Notes under the pieces: generated by a model
The model's input: the letters and a program-made list of their open reading frames with translations, nothing else
What the model was told of the DNA's origin: nothing
Database searches by the model: none
DNA from: Diogma glabrata
Taxonomy: Eukaryota > Arthropoda > Insecta > Diptera > Cylindrotomidae
Assembly: GCA_963693315.1 (NCBI GenBank)
Contig: OY856186.1
Span: forward strand, 385,128,865 to 385,192,864
DNA: 64,000 nucleotides
Direction: 5' to 3'
Position numbers and translations under genes: made by a program
In this document: positions 35,326 to 48,539 of the stretch, one piece after another
Layout: each line of letters begins with the position of its first letter
Numbering within the stretch: the first letter of the stretch is position 1

Positions 35326-35817
35326 ATAAGCACAAGCATTTAGATATCGTTTTATACGGTTAGTTTGCTTTAATCAATGTTTTTTTGGTTTAACATAATT
35401 TTACGAAATAGAAAATGAAAATATAATCTGAAACAATTACATTTGTATATCAAAACTATTTGTATTGGAATTTAACAAATCATGATGTTACAAATTCTAT
35501 CATCTACTCCAAATATGTTGTTGGTTTGCAATTGTATGTAATGCATGTTTCTAAAATTAAGTGAAGATAGTTGATAACATCGATCATATCGATTTAAAAC
35601 TCAAAATTACGAGATGGAGTTCGCACAAATACTATACAAAGATGCATATCTTATGTATGATTAAACATGGATGGCAATCATGATGAATAAACTTGTTAAA
35701 ATGGTTGTGCTTAGCCGATAGTGATTTGCGAACGGTAACAATGGATTAATAACAATGAATTTAATACTTAGCTTTCTACAGGAAGATTTGTAAAATTCAA
35801 AATTGTTGATCTATGGG
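35326..35817. other. No gene seen
   Basis: AT-rich sequence without recognised features. Confidence 0.5.
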
Positions 35818-36003
35818 TGTTACAACCCTGCGTACTTTAGTTCCTGCTATTGGCATATAATTTAACTTGATATATCATATACCACTGACAATAGCAGTGA
35901 GACATCACTAACCAAAGTGATATCTTAGAGGTGCTGGCGGATGAAGTTTTTTCAGTTATGGAATATTCTTTGATGATGACACGCTATTTGTTTTTTAAAT
36001 AAA
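35818..36003 (+). repeat. LTR-like dispersed repeat, copy 2
   Basis: TGTTACAACCCTGCGTACTT opens it, and the order of blocks follows the copy at 53301: CCTGCTATTGGCATA, ATACCACTGACAATAGCAGT, GAGACATCACTAACCAAAGT, GGTGCTGGCGGATGAA, GATGATGACACGCTATT. The end is cut by the poly(A) side of a minus-strand non-LTR insertion, which replaces the last part present at 53510-53568. Upstream both copies share GATCTAYGGG, so the repeat may extend left of TGT. Confidence 0.75.
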
Positions 36004-36085
36004 ATTCGTTTGGTAGTAGAAATTACAATGTGTGTCATAACAACACATAAAAACCTTTTAAGAAAAAGGTCCCACAACAACATGC
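36001..36085 (-). mobile_element. 3' end of the first non-LTR family, minus strand
   Basis: On the minus strand it reads GTTGTTGTGGGACCTTTTTC, TTAAAAGGTTTTTATGTGTT, GACACACATTGTAATTTCTAC and ends in an A-rich tail. It matches the 3' untranslated region at 25560-25687 and 53819-53925. It is a short 5'-truncated copy joined to the end of the LTR-like repeat. Confidence 0.82.
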
Positions 36086-38510
36086 TTTCTAAGGTTATGA
36101 TAGACGCAAATTGTTTATATGATATGTTTTAATTATTTTAAATATAACTATGTATATAATAGTTGCTTGGAATGCTGATAGATGTGAAACCCTTAAGTTT
36201 TAAAGTGAAAACTTAACTGTCGGTAGTCCTCGAAACTGCCTTATTATTATTTTTTTATTAGTTTTGACACAGGGTGGCTCGAAATTCGTTAAAAAATAAA
36301 TGACAAGCAAAGTTTAAATTTGAATTGTGCTCGCACGGGTTGGAGACTTTTCTTTTGCAAGGTGACTTAGTGACACTTGTTATAATCAGTTTATAGTTGC
36401 TAGTAATGTCCGTGAGGTTTTTGAATACAACAACTATAGCAATTTCATATACATAGCCGACAAATTCTAATTTTCTTGGGACACGAACTTTGAAAACTCC
36501 ATTGTACATTATATTTCATAAAAATGCTTCAAGACTGAATTCCAATTTGGGACACTTCTTCTGTTATATTGCACTTATTGGAGCTGTTTTGGTAAATTTG
36601 ATCAGAGTTCTCTGCCTAAAATAGAAAGACATTTGACGTTACATGTACACAGGTACGTGCAGTCTATTCTTAGGCAATAAGAATGTGGTACCTGTCAGCA
36701 AAGTTAAAAGCATATTTAATATTCGCATAGTATGACAATAGCACAGTACTGTTTTTGACCCTCTACCCATCTTTTACAGGCATTGCGTTATCAGCTATCT
36801 CACATACTGCAAAGATTGCATCAAAGGCAGAGTGTTTCCTTCTTAAACCACACTGTCGATAAAAAAGGCTCTACTTTCTTGCAGAAATCAGTCAACCGTT
36901 GAAGTTAGTATAAAAATAAATCGATGACAATAAAACTGCAAATTGCTTATATCAAACTAAAATCTTTTTTTAGTAACTCATAATAACAGGATCTTTAAAT
37001 GTTGACACATACGTGTGCGATCTATTCTTTTTAGTTTGTTTATTTACCGATTCTCAAATAGATTGCGTTTACTTTCTTATAGGATAAACAATAACTTCAT
37101 ATTACGTGTTTACTTTGGTTGTGTTATATTTTCTTTGTTGATTCAGGTGATTATATATTGTTTTAGTGGAACTAACTTCTCAAAAGAGAATTTTCTAGAA
37201 TGATGATCTATTGAGTTGTTTTCTACCGTACACTTGTCAAAATATACTTAATTATGATCAAAGCATATAAAATTTATTATTTACTACAAATATTGTGATA
37301 TTAGTTCAAAAAACATAAAAAATGTAAATTTTAGTTCGTGAAAACGGTGTAGCTTATAGTTTAACAGTCAAAACTATATCTACTCACTATAAAAAGGCGT
37401 GATATACTGTGTCAAACTGAAACGAGTGTAAAACAAAACATTTTCAAATAATTAGGTTTTCTACAGAACTCGAAATACTTCGTTTGTTACTCGGATTAGA
37501 GGTTTGAAATAAAACAATTTTAACTAACTAGGTATTAAATAAAAAGTTTCTAGTAAAAGTGCAAAGTAATAAATTTTATTTATTTCTATTCGAATGAAAA
37601 TGTGGGTTGCAATATTTGTACGATTGACTAAATCGAGAGAGTCCGGAACACTTAAAAATGTAATAAACATGGTATTCAAATAGCATGGTTTTAAACTTCA
37701 AACTACAGTCTGAAGTATAAAAAACTAGCAAATAAATTAGTTTGATACCATTTCTTTTATGGAATTTTAGCTCTGTATATATTCTAACGACCAAGAAAAG
37801 TCTGTTCTGTAGACATTTTTACTTAAAAATTTAAAACAAACAGTCAACACATTAATATTGCCTTAATTACGTAATATCAAACAACTTAGAACCGTCTCAA
37901 AGTGTTATTTGATAGTATACAGCATTCCACTGTATACATTTTTCGTATTTCTTGCGTAACGTCGCATGTTATTTTCCCCTCAAATCACTGAATTAGTTGT
38001 TATATGTCTCTATATAATCAATTGTTTTTTCTTCTCTTTCTTTGTGCAACTAATATAGCTTTTCTTGTTTTAAACAAAAACCAAAATAAAGAAAACTGAT
38101 CATGCGCAGAAGCGTTAATGCTGAATTGAAAACAGGGTACTTTATATTATGAGTTTTGGCTGATATATAATTGCAATATTAATAATTGATTGAATTTTAA
38201 GGGACCATGTGTTTCTTTTGTTTGGTAGTACTTGGATGGTTTTTTTCTGTCTATTTTATTTAAACACAAGGTAGAATTGCAATGCATTAGTGAAAATTTT
38301 TTTCTGCTTGATAAATGAGAGACACAAGGCAGAAAAAGATAGAAATTCTTTTCTTTTTTTAAATTCGATGAGTAAAATCACATTGAATTATAAAATTAGC
38401 TAAGTTTTAACTTCGAAAGAATTGGTTTTTAGCTCTCAAGGAAAGTAATTGCATATTTGGCTTTCAAGTTTAGTAGTTAAACTTTTTTCGGCATAAGTAT
38501 AGTTTTTTCA
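36086..38510. other. No supported gene
   Basis: Open frames here are short and unrecognised (for example 36258-36509 minus, 37015-37203 plus). No repeat shared with other regions was found. Confidence 0.5.
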
Positions 38511-40443
38511 TATAGTTTTCGTCAACAAACTTTTATGAGGACATGGTTTTTAGTTTTGGGCAGCAATGTATATCAAACATAAAACTCTTTGTTAAATTAA
38601 ATGTATTTTACCATCTCTGTTTAGAAATTTATTACAAAACTAACACGGAATATCGATACGTTGTCGGAAAATTATAACTGATTTTAAATTAACATAATTG
38701 AGTGAAAAGATAATACAAGCAGTAAACTACTCAAAAACCTCTCTATTTAGCGTTTCGAGAAAATATTACAAAACCACAAATTCATATTTCTTTCAAAATT
38801 CCAAAAGTATTGTAAAAATTATAATAAAATCAAACTAATTTTTAAAATTCTAAAAATATTTCAAAAATTATTACAAAATCAAAGATTCAAACTTTTTTCA
38901 AAAATTCTAAGAACATTGCAAAATATAAAACAAGATAAAAAATTGAAACTTTTTTAAAAATTCTAGAAATATTTCAAAAATTAGAATAAAATCAAGTATT
39001 TAAACCTTTTCTAAATTCTAATAATATTCCATAAATTCTTAAAAATTCAAAACTTCAAACGTTTTCCGAAATTCTAAAAATTCTGAAAATATTGCAAAAA
39101 TTATAACAATATCAAAATTGAAACTTTTTTCAAAATTCCAAAAATTATAATAAAATCAAAAATTTTAAATTTTTCAAAATTCTAAAAATATTCCAAAAAT
39201 TCTTATAAAATCAAAAATTGAAACTTTTTTTATATTCTAGAAATATTTCAAAAATTATAACAAAATCAAAAATCAGAATTTTTTCAAAATTCCAAAAATA
39301 TTTCAAAAACTATAACAAATTCAAAAATTTACATGTCCAATTTCATGTTCAATTACATTTACTTCATATAATCAACAAAATTTTTTTTTCCAAAAAATTG
39401 ACTAAAAAAATAAATGAAATCATTTTTTTGACACACTTGACAATATTTTTGATATTGCAATGCAATAAAATTCTCAATAATAATAATTTCATGTTGATTA
39501 CATTTCATTTCATCCAATTAACTAATTTTATTTTTTTTCTAAAAAAATAAATGAAAATCATTCTTTTGATACACTTGACATTATTTTTTTGACAAACTTA
39601 TTTTTTTTTTTTTTTTTATTAATTAGTTAGACATGTTTAGCACACTAAATATGAAATATTCATTATTTAGACTCTTTGAATATCCGAAGATACCATGTCA
39701 ACTATAAAGGAAGGAGATGAGGAAAATGGAAGGAATGGGGATATAGGGATAACTATACTAATTTTTTTAAATGGTGATGGACATTTTCTTTAAATGCCTG
39801 AGGGGAAAATTCATCGGGAAATACAGAGGAAGGCAATGAGTTCCATAATTTGGCCACTCTATTAAAACAATATTAAAATATAATCCCATAATTCTCAATA
39901 ATAATAATAAAATTTCATATCAAACAAATAATTAATTTTATTTTTTTCCAAAAAAATGGGTAAAATAATAAATAAAAATCTTTCTTTTGACACACTTGAC
40001 AACATTTTTTTGACAAACTTCTAGTGCAATAATCTAGTTTTTGATCTCATATACCAATCCCGACCATCAAAATTTCTCCACATTCTTTGTTCCTTAAACT
40101 TAAAATGAACATTTTTTAAGCCAAAAATATGAAAATTTGCTATTTTTGACACACTTAATGTTTTTTTGACACTTCCGGTACAGTTATCGAACACAGCGTT
40201 TTTTCGGACCTGTCTTTGAGTTTACCTATTTTTAGAAAAAAAATTTTTGAAATCCCTCCAGCGGTTTTCAAGATTTCGTGGGTAATGATGGCCGGCCGGC
40301 AGACAGACATACATCTATTTTTGCTTTTTTAGAATCAGAGGTCCTAAACCATTGAGAAATGCCAAAAAAGTGGGGGTAAGAATTTCACTTTTGGCTCATG
40401 AATGTAATACTAAGGACTTTCAGACCGAAGTAATATCACAAAA
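38511..40443 (+). repeat. Long dispersed repeat, copy A
   Basis: This aligns with 44823-45841 in the same orientation, from ATAGTTTTCG and TATGAGGACATGGTTTTTAG through TTTAGCGTTTCGAGAAAATA to TTTCAGACCGAAGTAATAT. The middle (about 38760-39330) is a degenerate tandem repeat with units near 58 bp built on CAAAAATTCTAAAAATATTTC. The copy is longer than copy B because of more tandem units, a non-LTR insertion (39601-39880) and extra sequence near 40100-40330. It has no coding content of its own. The element class is unknown. Confidence 0.8.
39601..39880 (-). mobile_element. 5'-truncated non-LTR insertion with poly(A), minus strand
   Basis: Copy B shows the uninterrupted site (ACTTATAATGCCATAATTC), so the insertion is plain. 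On the minus strand it starts near 39880, encodes the last residues of ORF2 and ends with an A-run (the T-run at 39601-39617). The C-terminal residues include VAKLWNSLP, FPDEFSPQAFKENVHHHL and a stop at 39753-39755, the standard end of jockey/CR1-group proteins. The 3' untranslated region matches 31309-31400. It is a different family from the one at 24918. Confidence 0.87.
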
Positions 40444-42087
40444 AGTTTCAATTTATAATTAAATTATTTTAAAATAATAAATAAAAAAGAAAAACTTAGT
40501 TTTTTAAAGTTTTATTCGTCAATTTGCGTTCTGTTAAGTTTTTGTTAAAGTGAACGAAAATTGGTTAAGTTTACAGAGGTCGATTATATTGTTACGTTTT
40601 CCAACCTTACTTCGAATTGGACTTACTCTCAATTCGACAAGCGTAATTCCTAATTTTCTTTCTGGATTTGATCACAGATTAGTAATCAGACGCCACGTTT
40701 TATAAAGCCTTCAACACTGCTATTGTCAGCTATTGTTTCACAACAACAGGAAAACCATTTTGCAAACAATATTCTTCATCAAGTTTATTCAACAAGTTTA
40801 AAAACGCCAACGTTTGATTATAGAAATTTTCAGTGTAACACAGCGTCCAAAACAATACACAAGATATTTCTATAAAATAACACTTAAGACTTTATTCACT
40901 ATCAAAGAAATGTTCTACTTCTATTTACACAGCGTTTCGTTTACAATTATTAATTTTGTATTAAATAAACTTGCTTATTACTATTCTTTTAAATCAAAAA
41001 AATTGATCAATCCATCGTTATTCTAAACATCTTTAATCCGGAATGTTCCTTAAACAAAATAAGAAATGAGCTTTGTTTGTCCCTTTAATATAAATACAAC
41101 AACAACAATATGCGTTTCATGATCATTATTGTTGTTATAATCGTTCTTTAGATGAAGTTGATAATGAATTTGATTTCGTAATATTGTACAGGTTGTTTCA
41201 TTTATGTTAAATTTCGTTATGATTTTGTTATAACCGTAACAATATGTAAGATCCGCATGTATCGCATCGTTATGTAAAGTTGTTACTAATTGACTCGTTG
41301 CTTCAAATAATAGGAAAAAAGTAGAAAGTTAATATTTGAAACTCTAAATTAAAGGTTTTACGCTGTAAATACCTAAACACTAAGATCAGTGTAAAAAATC
41401 TAGAATATCTAAATATGTGCGTGCGTTTTACAAACGACAATGGTTACTTTTGATCTAAAAACCATTTAAAGTTTTTTTCTCAAATTTGAGGAAAATTTCA
41501 CAAACCAACATAATGCAAACAAACAATCATAAAAAAATTATTGAACTTGACGATAACCGTTGGTCGTCTGACCCGTTGCTTTTGAATTATTGGTTTTGAT
41601 CTTATGATTTATATTTAATAAAACCCCATTCGTAATTCTTGGGATACAAATCAAATGGGTAAGAAAATATTTATGTAACAATAATTTTTGATATATGTAT
41701 CAAAGTTTTTTTGTTTCTAAAATTAAACAATATTAGGAAATCGGATATATTTGCTGTTTAACCTTTAAATTGAATTATGTTTTGTTCGGTTTGGATATCA
41801 AACTCAATAAAAACAGCAATGACGACGGTGTTCAAATCTTGATTATAAATTTGATTTGCATCAGCGTTTAGTCCTTAGCAGGCGATTGGTAATGTTAATT
41901 TAGTTTTCATAATATACATACTTAATTTAGGCCTTGCAATATTCGGAATGTGTTATGTAAAAAGTATGTCCGCTTCCATCTTATTTTTGAATAGTTTTAT
42001 ACTATAACCATCATTGGAAAATTTGGAAATCCAGGATTGCTTTAGAATAAATGTCTTCCATTGTAATGTTATACATTCTCTCACCTG
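40444..42087. other. No gene seen
   Basis: AT-rich DNA with short unrecognised frames (for example 40814-41026). ACAACAACAACAA-type microsatellite occurs near 41097. Confidence 0.5.
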
Positions 42088-42119
42088 TTGTAGAATGTGA
42101 CGATCGTTACATTCTACAA
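42088..42119. repeat. 32-bp near-perfect palindrome
   Basis: TTGTAGAATGTGACGATCGT and the following TACATTCTACAA form a palindrome with one mismatched pair, centred on ACGATCGT and without a loop. An AATGTTATACATT phrase lies just to the left. It looks like a protein binding site or the remains of a short MITE. Confidence 0.8.
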
Positions 42120-42666
42120 TAGTTCTATAGTTTATTAAATATTCCTCTAACAAAATCAAATCTTAACATTTGTTGGTATATTAAAAGGTTAAAACGAGAA
42201 CAATACATATAAAATATAAAATAAAAAATTTAACATTTTCCGTTAAAATTTTATTTTATAAATTGTTCTCATTCTAACGATATTACTAGAGTTTCTGCTC
42301 GAGAAATCCGGTCTCGAGATTCTCGAGAAAGAATTGTAATTTTGAACTCTCGAATTCTCGAGAAAAGATATTTCCACATTTTCGAGATTCCCATTTCTCG
42401 AGAAAAATTGTCGAGAATCTCGAGATTTAACAAACCACCATAAATCATTCAATATTATTATTTTAAGTATTTTTTTACTTAACAAAAATTGTTAGTGTCA
42501 ATCTGCATCACTTTCTGATTGATAAATCTAGATATCGATACAAACAGTAATACCTAATACGAATTTGGGATAATATTATGTTATTTGTTATAAATGTATT
42601 GGGAAAACCTATTTTTATTTCTATGGCAAAATAACCTAAGATCAGCAAAATGAAGAAATTAATCTA

Positions 42667-43700
42667 ATGTTTACGATAGCAATTGATGAATGGACAAGCT
42701 TCCGCAAGCGTAGATATTTGAACGTACATTTGTATTATATTAATGGGAAATCGAAAAACCTAGGATTGATGCGAATTGAAGGTTCATATCCAGCTGAAAA
42801 AACCTACAAAAATTATGTGCCAGATATTGTTTTCACTACAAGCGATGAGCCAGTGCAATGTTGAAATACGGCAAAATATCTCCAACTTACCAACAGTTAT
42901 GTTACAGTCATTGGAAACACCAAGCAATAATGTCAATATTTTATGAAGAAAATGAAACCAGTTAAAAAGTCAGTGAAAGTGAAGCTTCCAATAGTGATTC
43001 CAATTCAGTTGTACAACAAAATGAATTTTTAGCTGCCAATTTAGTATTGAATCAAAATACGAGAAACAATTTCAAAAATTTGGGTTATTGTAAAATTATT
43101 TAAAAACTCGCCAGTGCGCAATGCTATTTTGCAAAATTATATAAAAAAATTAAATGAAGAGAAAAACGAGTTGCCATTACTCCTGCAGCCAAATTCTGTA
43201 ACTGTGAAGTGGTGAAGTGATAAGTTTTTTAATGTAAAGAAACGAAGAAATTTTTAACACTTCACCGCTTCACAGTTACAGAATTTGGCTGCTGGATTGC
43301 AAAACTAAACGGAATTCTATTGAAACCATGGTTGAACGGTTTTTGCCAGTCAAGCCAGCAGTATGAAAAACTTTAAATCTTCTAAATTTAAATCATTTTT
43401 GGAATACTAAATAAGATGATGTAGTTGCTTTAAATATTTTGAGTGCCATCGGTTCCACAAAATCAATAAAAGCTTTCAACCGTCAGGCTGTTTCATTATT
43501 ATCTGCAGAGGGAATCCTAAAATTTCTATTCAAATCTCTTCGGAAAAACAATTCAGAAATAAGCTTAAATTTTTCATTTGAATTACAATCTCAAATTTTT
43601 AAAGAAAAAGATAACTCAATAAATTCGTTATTGAAATTTCTTCACAATCCAAAGTTAGTCAACCGGAGGAAAATGATTTTTTTCTATTTGCTCTAAAAGC
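42667..43700 (+). pseudogene. hAT transposase, broken
   Basis: The frame at 42667-42864 has IAIDEWTSFRKRRYLNVHLY, the hAT catalytic-core start with the first acidic residue followed by W and S. Further on, NSIETMVERFLP (after LDCKTK) is the block following the hAT insertion domain. The frame at 43439-43696 holds LNFSFELQS and further helical segments. Stops and shifts occur between these, and the reading frame is interrupted at 43186 by the MITE. The C-terminal dimerisation motif was not seen clearly. The protein is dead, but the order of motifs is that of a hAT transposase. Confidence 0.82.
43186..43291. mobile_element. 106-bp MITE inserted in the hAT transposase
   Basis: The ends CAGCCAAATTCTGTAACTGT and its complement pair over about 38 bp, followed by GAAGTGG/CACTTCACC-type pairing. 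Removing 43186-43291 with one CTG restores the reading frame across LLLDCKTK, so the insertion and a 3-bp duplication (CTG at 43183-43185 and 43292-43294) are visible directly. Nested inside the older hAT copy. Confidence 0.88.
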
Positions 43701-44204
43701 GAAATTATTAAAACTGCAAAAAAAATCTCTCGAAGATTATTTAAAGAACCAGAAATTGATTCTTCTAATTACAATGAAAGCATTACATATATCGACGAAT
43801 GATATCAACGAAAGTGAAGAGCTTATATAGCCATCGGACTCAGAATTAGAGGAAAAGGGTTACGTTGAATTAAATTTAGAAGTATTCGTGAGAGTTTGAG
43901 AATGCAGTCAACTATAAATGACAACTACCGCTCACTATCTAAGAAAATGAATATATTTGAAGCTACTGGTAAGATTACTTTCAATTTAAACTTCTAAGAA
44001 ACACTCTAATTTTGATAAAACCTACAGACACTGAAAACGAAAGAAATTTTTTTATTTCTGGAAATTTTGAAAGTAAACGGAGGGTTACTTTTCTTGTTAA
44101 AATTAATTTTTAATAATTCTCGAGAATCTCGAGAAATTCAAATAATTATTCCCAATTTCTCGAGATTCATAAAAGGTCGAAAAATCAGAAACTCTAGATA
44201 TTAC

Positions 44205-44822
44205 AATACCAAAAAATTTTAAGAATTGATTTTGTTTTTTGTGTGATGTCAGTCAATTGATTTGTTTTTCTATGCTGTCTATGATGTAGTTCATTATGGT
44301 GATAAAAACTTTAGCAGGCAAACTGGATTGAAATGATTTGAAATATCTTGCAATAGTGGTTAAAATAGCATCTTGTATTCACATAGGATGAAGGCAATTC
44401 TTCACGAGGATGAAGTTTCACGAAACGAGCGAACCGAAACTTATATATAAGTTTCAACTATTTAATCACTTCCCATAAGAAATTTCCATTCTTTCTTTCT
44501 GTATTTTTAAATATGCAAAAATGCTAATGCTTTGAAGAATTTGTTTTTTCTTGGAATCACTTTTTAGTTGAGTTGGAATAAAGACTTCAGGGGAAAAAGC
44601 TGGATTTTTATAGACCTGGGTAGAGTTTCTGTTGTGAATAATATTGGTTTTACCCTTAAAAAAATATTTCTCTCAAGAAAAACTAAATCAAATTAAAGTA
44701 ATGAAATAAACAAAAATATGTCGGGTATAACACAAAATATATTGCAGAGCGGACATTTTTGAAACAAAAAATGAAAAAATATGGAGAGATATCAAGACTT
44801 CGGTCTGGGTTAAGGATTTTGA
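44205..44822. other. Unassigned; includes the 46-bp repeat at 44372-44417
   Basis: The only feature recognised is the inverted partner of 4438-4483. Confidence 0.5.
44372..44417 (+). repeat. 46-bp dispersed repeat, partner of 4438-4483
   Basis: Core GAAGGCAATTCTTCACGAGG ATGAAG in the opposite orientation to the copy at 4438; ungapped with about six mismatches. Confidence 0.6.
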
Positions 44823-45841
44823 TATAGTTTTCGGCAAATAACTTTTATGAGGACATGGTTTTTAGTTTTTGGCAGTGATGTATATCAAACATAACATTTT
44901 GTTATAGTACATGTATTTTTTATCTCTGTTTAGATATGTATTACAAAACCAACCCGAAACATCAATACGTTGTCGGATATTATAACAGATCATAAATTAA
45001 CACAATTTAGCGAAAAGATTAAACAATCGGCAAACTACTCAAAAACCTCTCCATTTAGCGTTTCGAGAAAATATTTCAAAATCACAACTTCATTGTTCTT
45101 TCAAAACTCCAAAAATATTGTAAAAATTAAATAAAATCAAAAATTCAAACTTTTTTCAAACAAAATTATAAAAATATTTCAAAAATTATTACAAAATCAG
45201 AGATTAAAAATTTTTTCAACAATTCTAAAAATATTGCAAAAATTCTTACAAAATCAATAATACAAACTTTTCCAAAATCCCAAAAATTTTTCAAAAACTA
45301 TAACAAATTCAAAAATTTCCATGTCCAATTAAATTTAGGTAAACAAACAGCTAAATTATTTTTTTCAAAAAATTATCTAAAAAAATAAATGAAGCCATTT
45401 TTTGACACACTTGACAATATTTTTTTGACAAACTTATAATGCCATAATTCTCAATAATAATAATAAAATTTCATGTCGTACAAATAAATAATTTTATTTT
45501 TTTCCAAAAAATTGGGTAAAATAATAAATAAAAATCTTTCTTTTGACACACTTGACAACGTTTTTTTGAAAAGCTTCTAATGCAATAATCTAGTTTTTGA
45601 TCTTACATACCAATCCCGACCAACAAGATTTCTCCACATTCTTTGTTCCTACTCATTATCACTTAAAATGAACGGTTTTTAATCAAAAAATATGCATATT
45701 TGCTTATTTATGCATATTTGCTTTTTTAGAATCAGTAGGTGCTAAAACGTCGAGAAATGCCAAAAAGTGGAGGCAACAATTTCACTTTTAGCTCTAGAAG
45801 GTAATACTTAGGTCTTTCAGACCGAAGTAATATTAAAAAGT
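44823..45841 (+). repeat. Long dispersed repeat, copy B
   Basis: This is the shorter copy of the repeat at 38511-40443. It keeps the 5' block (TATGAGGACATGGTTTTTAG, TACGTTGTCGGA, TTTAGCGTTTCGAGAAAATA), fewer of the 58-bp units, the TTTTGACACACTTGACAA block twice and the 3' block ending CAGACCGAAGTAATATTA. It lacks the insertion at 39601-39880 and so serves as the empty site. Confidence 0.8.
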
Positions 45842-48539
45842 GTTAAATTCAAAATGAATTGAATTATTTTTTTGATTAGTCTCCTAAAATAGAAAAATTT
45901 TAACGCAGCCCAAAAGCTTGTTTTTAATTTTTTCTGCCACCAGTAATATATTTATTTATTTATTTATTTAAACATCAACGGGATAAAATCCCAATTACAT
46001 AATTACAGTGCTTTTACTATATATTAATTGCGGTTTTTGAATATTAAAATTTTTTTTTTGTTTTAATTTTGATATATGACATTATTTTTCACTGTCACTT
46101 GTCCCATATCCAAATACGTAATTATTTAGCATTATCCATGTTGTATATTGGTTATTTAATAATTTATAAAATAAAAGAATTTAATTTTAAATTCAAAGAT
46201 AAATTTTATTTCTGCTTTACATGTCCTATCACACCAAAAGCCAAAACAAGAGAGAGTTGCCTTTTCTATTTACAAAATACAAGTTACATTCAAATACTAC
46301 TATATTCTCAAAAGCAATCTCTTCATGTTTATTAATTTATAATTATAACAAACACATACTTAATATAACTGCAATATTCGATAATAATTTAATATAATAT
46401 TTTATACCATTCGAAATTGTACAGTATGGTATCAATAACAATATCCTACAACCCATAGCAACATTCGAAAGTTGATTTTTTATATTTGCAGGCAAGTTGG
46501 GTTTCTGAAAATTCGAAAAAAAGTATATGGATATGTAGAGACAATCAACAACAATAGCGTAAGTTTTTTGCCTGTTAATCTTCAATTTCAACTTCAATTT
46601 CACCAGACCGTTTTTTAAGCCCCTCCTGCTTTGGTGGTAGTTTGGCTAGCTTCCTGCGTTTATTTGTTTTATTTTTTACCATTTACATTTTTTAAGTTTG
46701 AGATAATGTTTTAGAAATATAGCCTCTTACTTAGTTTTGCTCTTATTCCCCTAACTTCTGCTCCCACGAATATGCATTGAGTACCCTCATGAATAGCTGA
46801 AAAGCGTCAATTAAATAAACCATCAAACAGAATACAAAGCAACAGTGTAAAAAAAACAATAAAAAAATCGAGATTTAATAACAGTTTTTTATAAATAAAC
46901 AATTGCCGAATCACTAATGAGTGTGTATTAAGTGGTGACTCTTCTAAATGTAACGAAGAGCCGCTGTTCTGTTCCAAATTCTAAATGCATCGTTATGATA
47001 TGCGTTTTTAATCTCTAGCTTCAAAATAAGGTTACCAATTTTTTAATAACCTATCAGTTTGGCTTTATTTTGGCTACAAATGCCATGTTATAGCCTAAAT
47101 TTAAGTCACATTTTTAGTAAAAATTACAATTTGTTTTAAAAAAAATATTTCATTTGAAGTAAATGCGATTTATATTGAAAATAAAATAGTATTTTATTGT
47201 ATAAGTGTTTAATGATATATTTTACAAAATTTTTTATATGCGAACCCAATACTACATTTTGTTCTTCCAACAAAATAATATATTTTAATTTAAATTGAAT
47301 TTTTTCAGAATTAATATATGTAAACATTAAATAAATAGAAACAAATACAATGAATTTTATTTAATTTTAACATTTAATTACATACAAAATGTATTCAATT
47401 AACAAATTTTTAATTAATAAATTTTATTCATTTTCATTTCACTTCGCGATTTGAAACTGAAATAACCTATATCAAAGACTCACATTTTGTACTAATGCAA
47501 CACCAAACCACAATCATACAAAAAAAATTAATGTTTTCACATTGGAAATTTAGTTCAAATTAAATCATTAACATGTCTTTGGCTTATTATTATTCGAGAG
47601 AGGCATATGCGCATTAGTATAAATTTATTGTTTTGTTATATAATTCGAAATCACCAAACCAATGATTGTGAGCATTATTATTCTTTACAGATTAAAACAG
47701 ACAACATTTAATTTTATTCTGTTGCGCGAATCAGCGTACCACAAAAAAACAATTGATTGAATTGTATTGAACTTTGAAATAACTTTGTTTGATTGTATTT
47801 TTTAAATATTTTGTATTTTATAGAAAAAATCCACAAAATGATGTGACAAAAATTAGTTTGTGAATGTTTTCCAGTTTCTCATTAATATAAAAGTTGACGT
47901 CTTTCATTGTAGGCCATTTCATTTTGATTTTCAAAATGCCATTGAAATTGAATAAAATTTAATTGTTTGGAAATTGGAATCAATGGTCAAAAAGAAATAA
48001 AATAAAAATTTATGTTTTCTCAATTCATTTTTCGTTTTATTTTTATATCAATGAATTTTAAAATAGCTCAATTTGAATTGATCCATGTTCGTGGAATTTA
48101 AATTGATTTATGGGTTCGTGATTAATGAATTTTATTATCTCGCAAATTTGCTCGAAATTATACATGTATCATTAAACACTTGCACAATAAAATACTATTG
48201 TTGATTTTTTTTATAAAATACAATCAATGCTTATAAAATACAATTCATAAAAATTATTTCAGAGTTAAAAACAATCAAAAAAATTGTTTTATTGTGTCGC
48301 GTTGATTCAAAAATCTTTGCGCAACAGAACAAAATTAACAATTGTTTATTTTATTCTGTTAAATATAATAACGCACACTGTAAAAAAACAATGATAAACC
48401 TTTTAGTATTATTGTTGTCGGAAAGATGAACATTTAGTTTTATAAACTTAAAGTAGTAATAAATAAAGAAAGAAATATGGTGTTGCAGCCGCACGATAGG
48501 TTGGAAAAATTAAATCACGTTTATCCTTATACCATATAC
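45842..48539. other. No supported gene
   Basis: Short unrecognised frames only (for example 46069-46335 and 46343-46603). A (TTTA)n microsatellite lies near 45952-45970. The last bases carry the CCATATAC target duplication (48532-48539). Confidence 0.5.

Larger units (their letters stand above)
42287..44196 (+). mobile_element. Decayed hAT element with CTCGAG subterminal repeats
   Basis: The termini are TAGAGTTTCTG and CAGAAACTCTA (11-bp perfect). The flanks at 42279-42286 and 44197-44204 are both GATATTAC, an exact 8-bp duplication. Near the ends CTCGAGA and TTCTCGAGAA recur many times (about 42299-42430 and 44115-44165). The plus strand carries a hAT transposase broken by stops. A 106-bp MITE sits inside the coding part. 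At 1.9 kb this is the longest hAT copy in the window. Confidence 0.94.
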
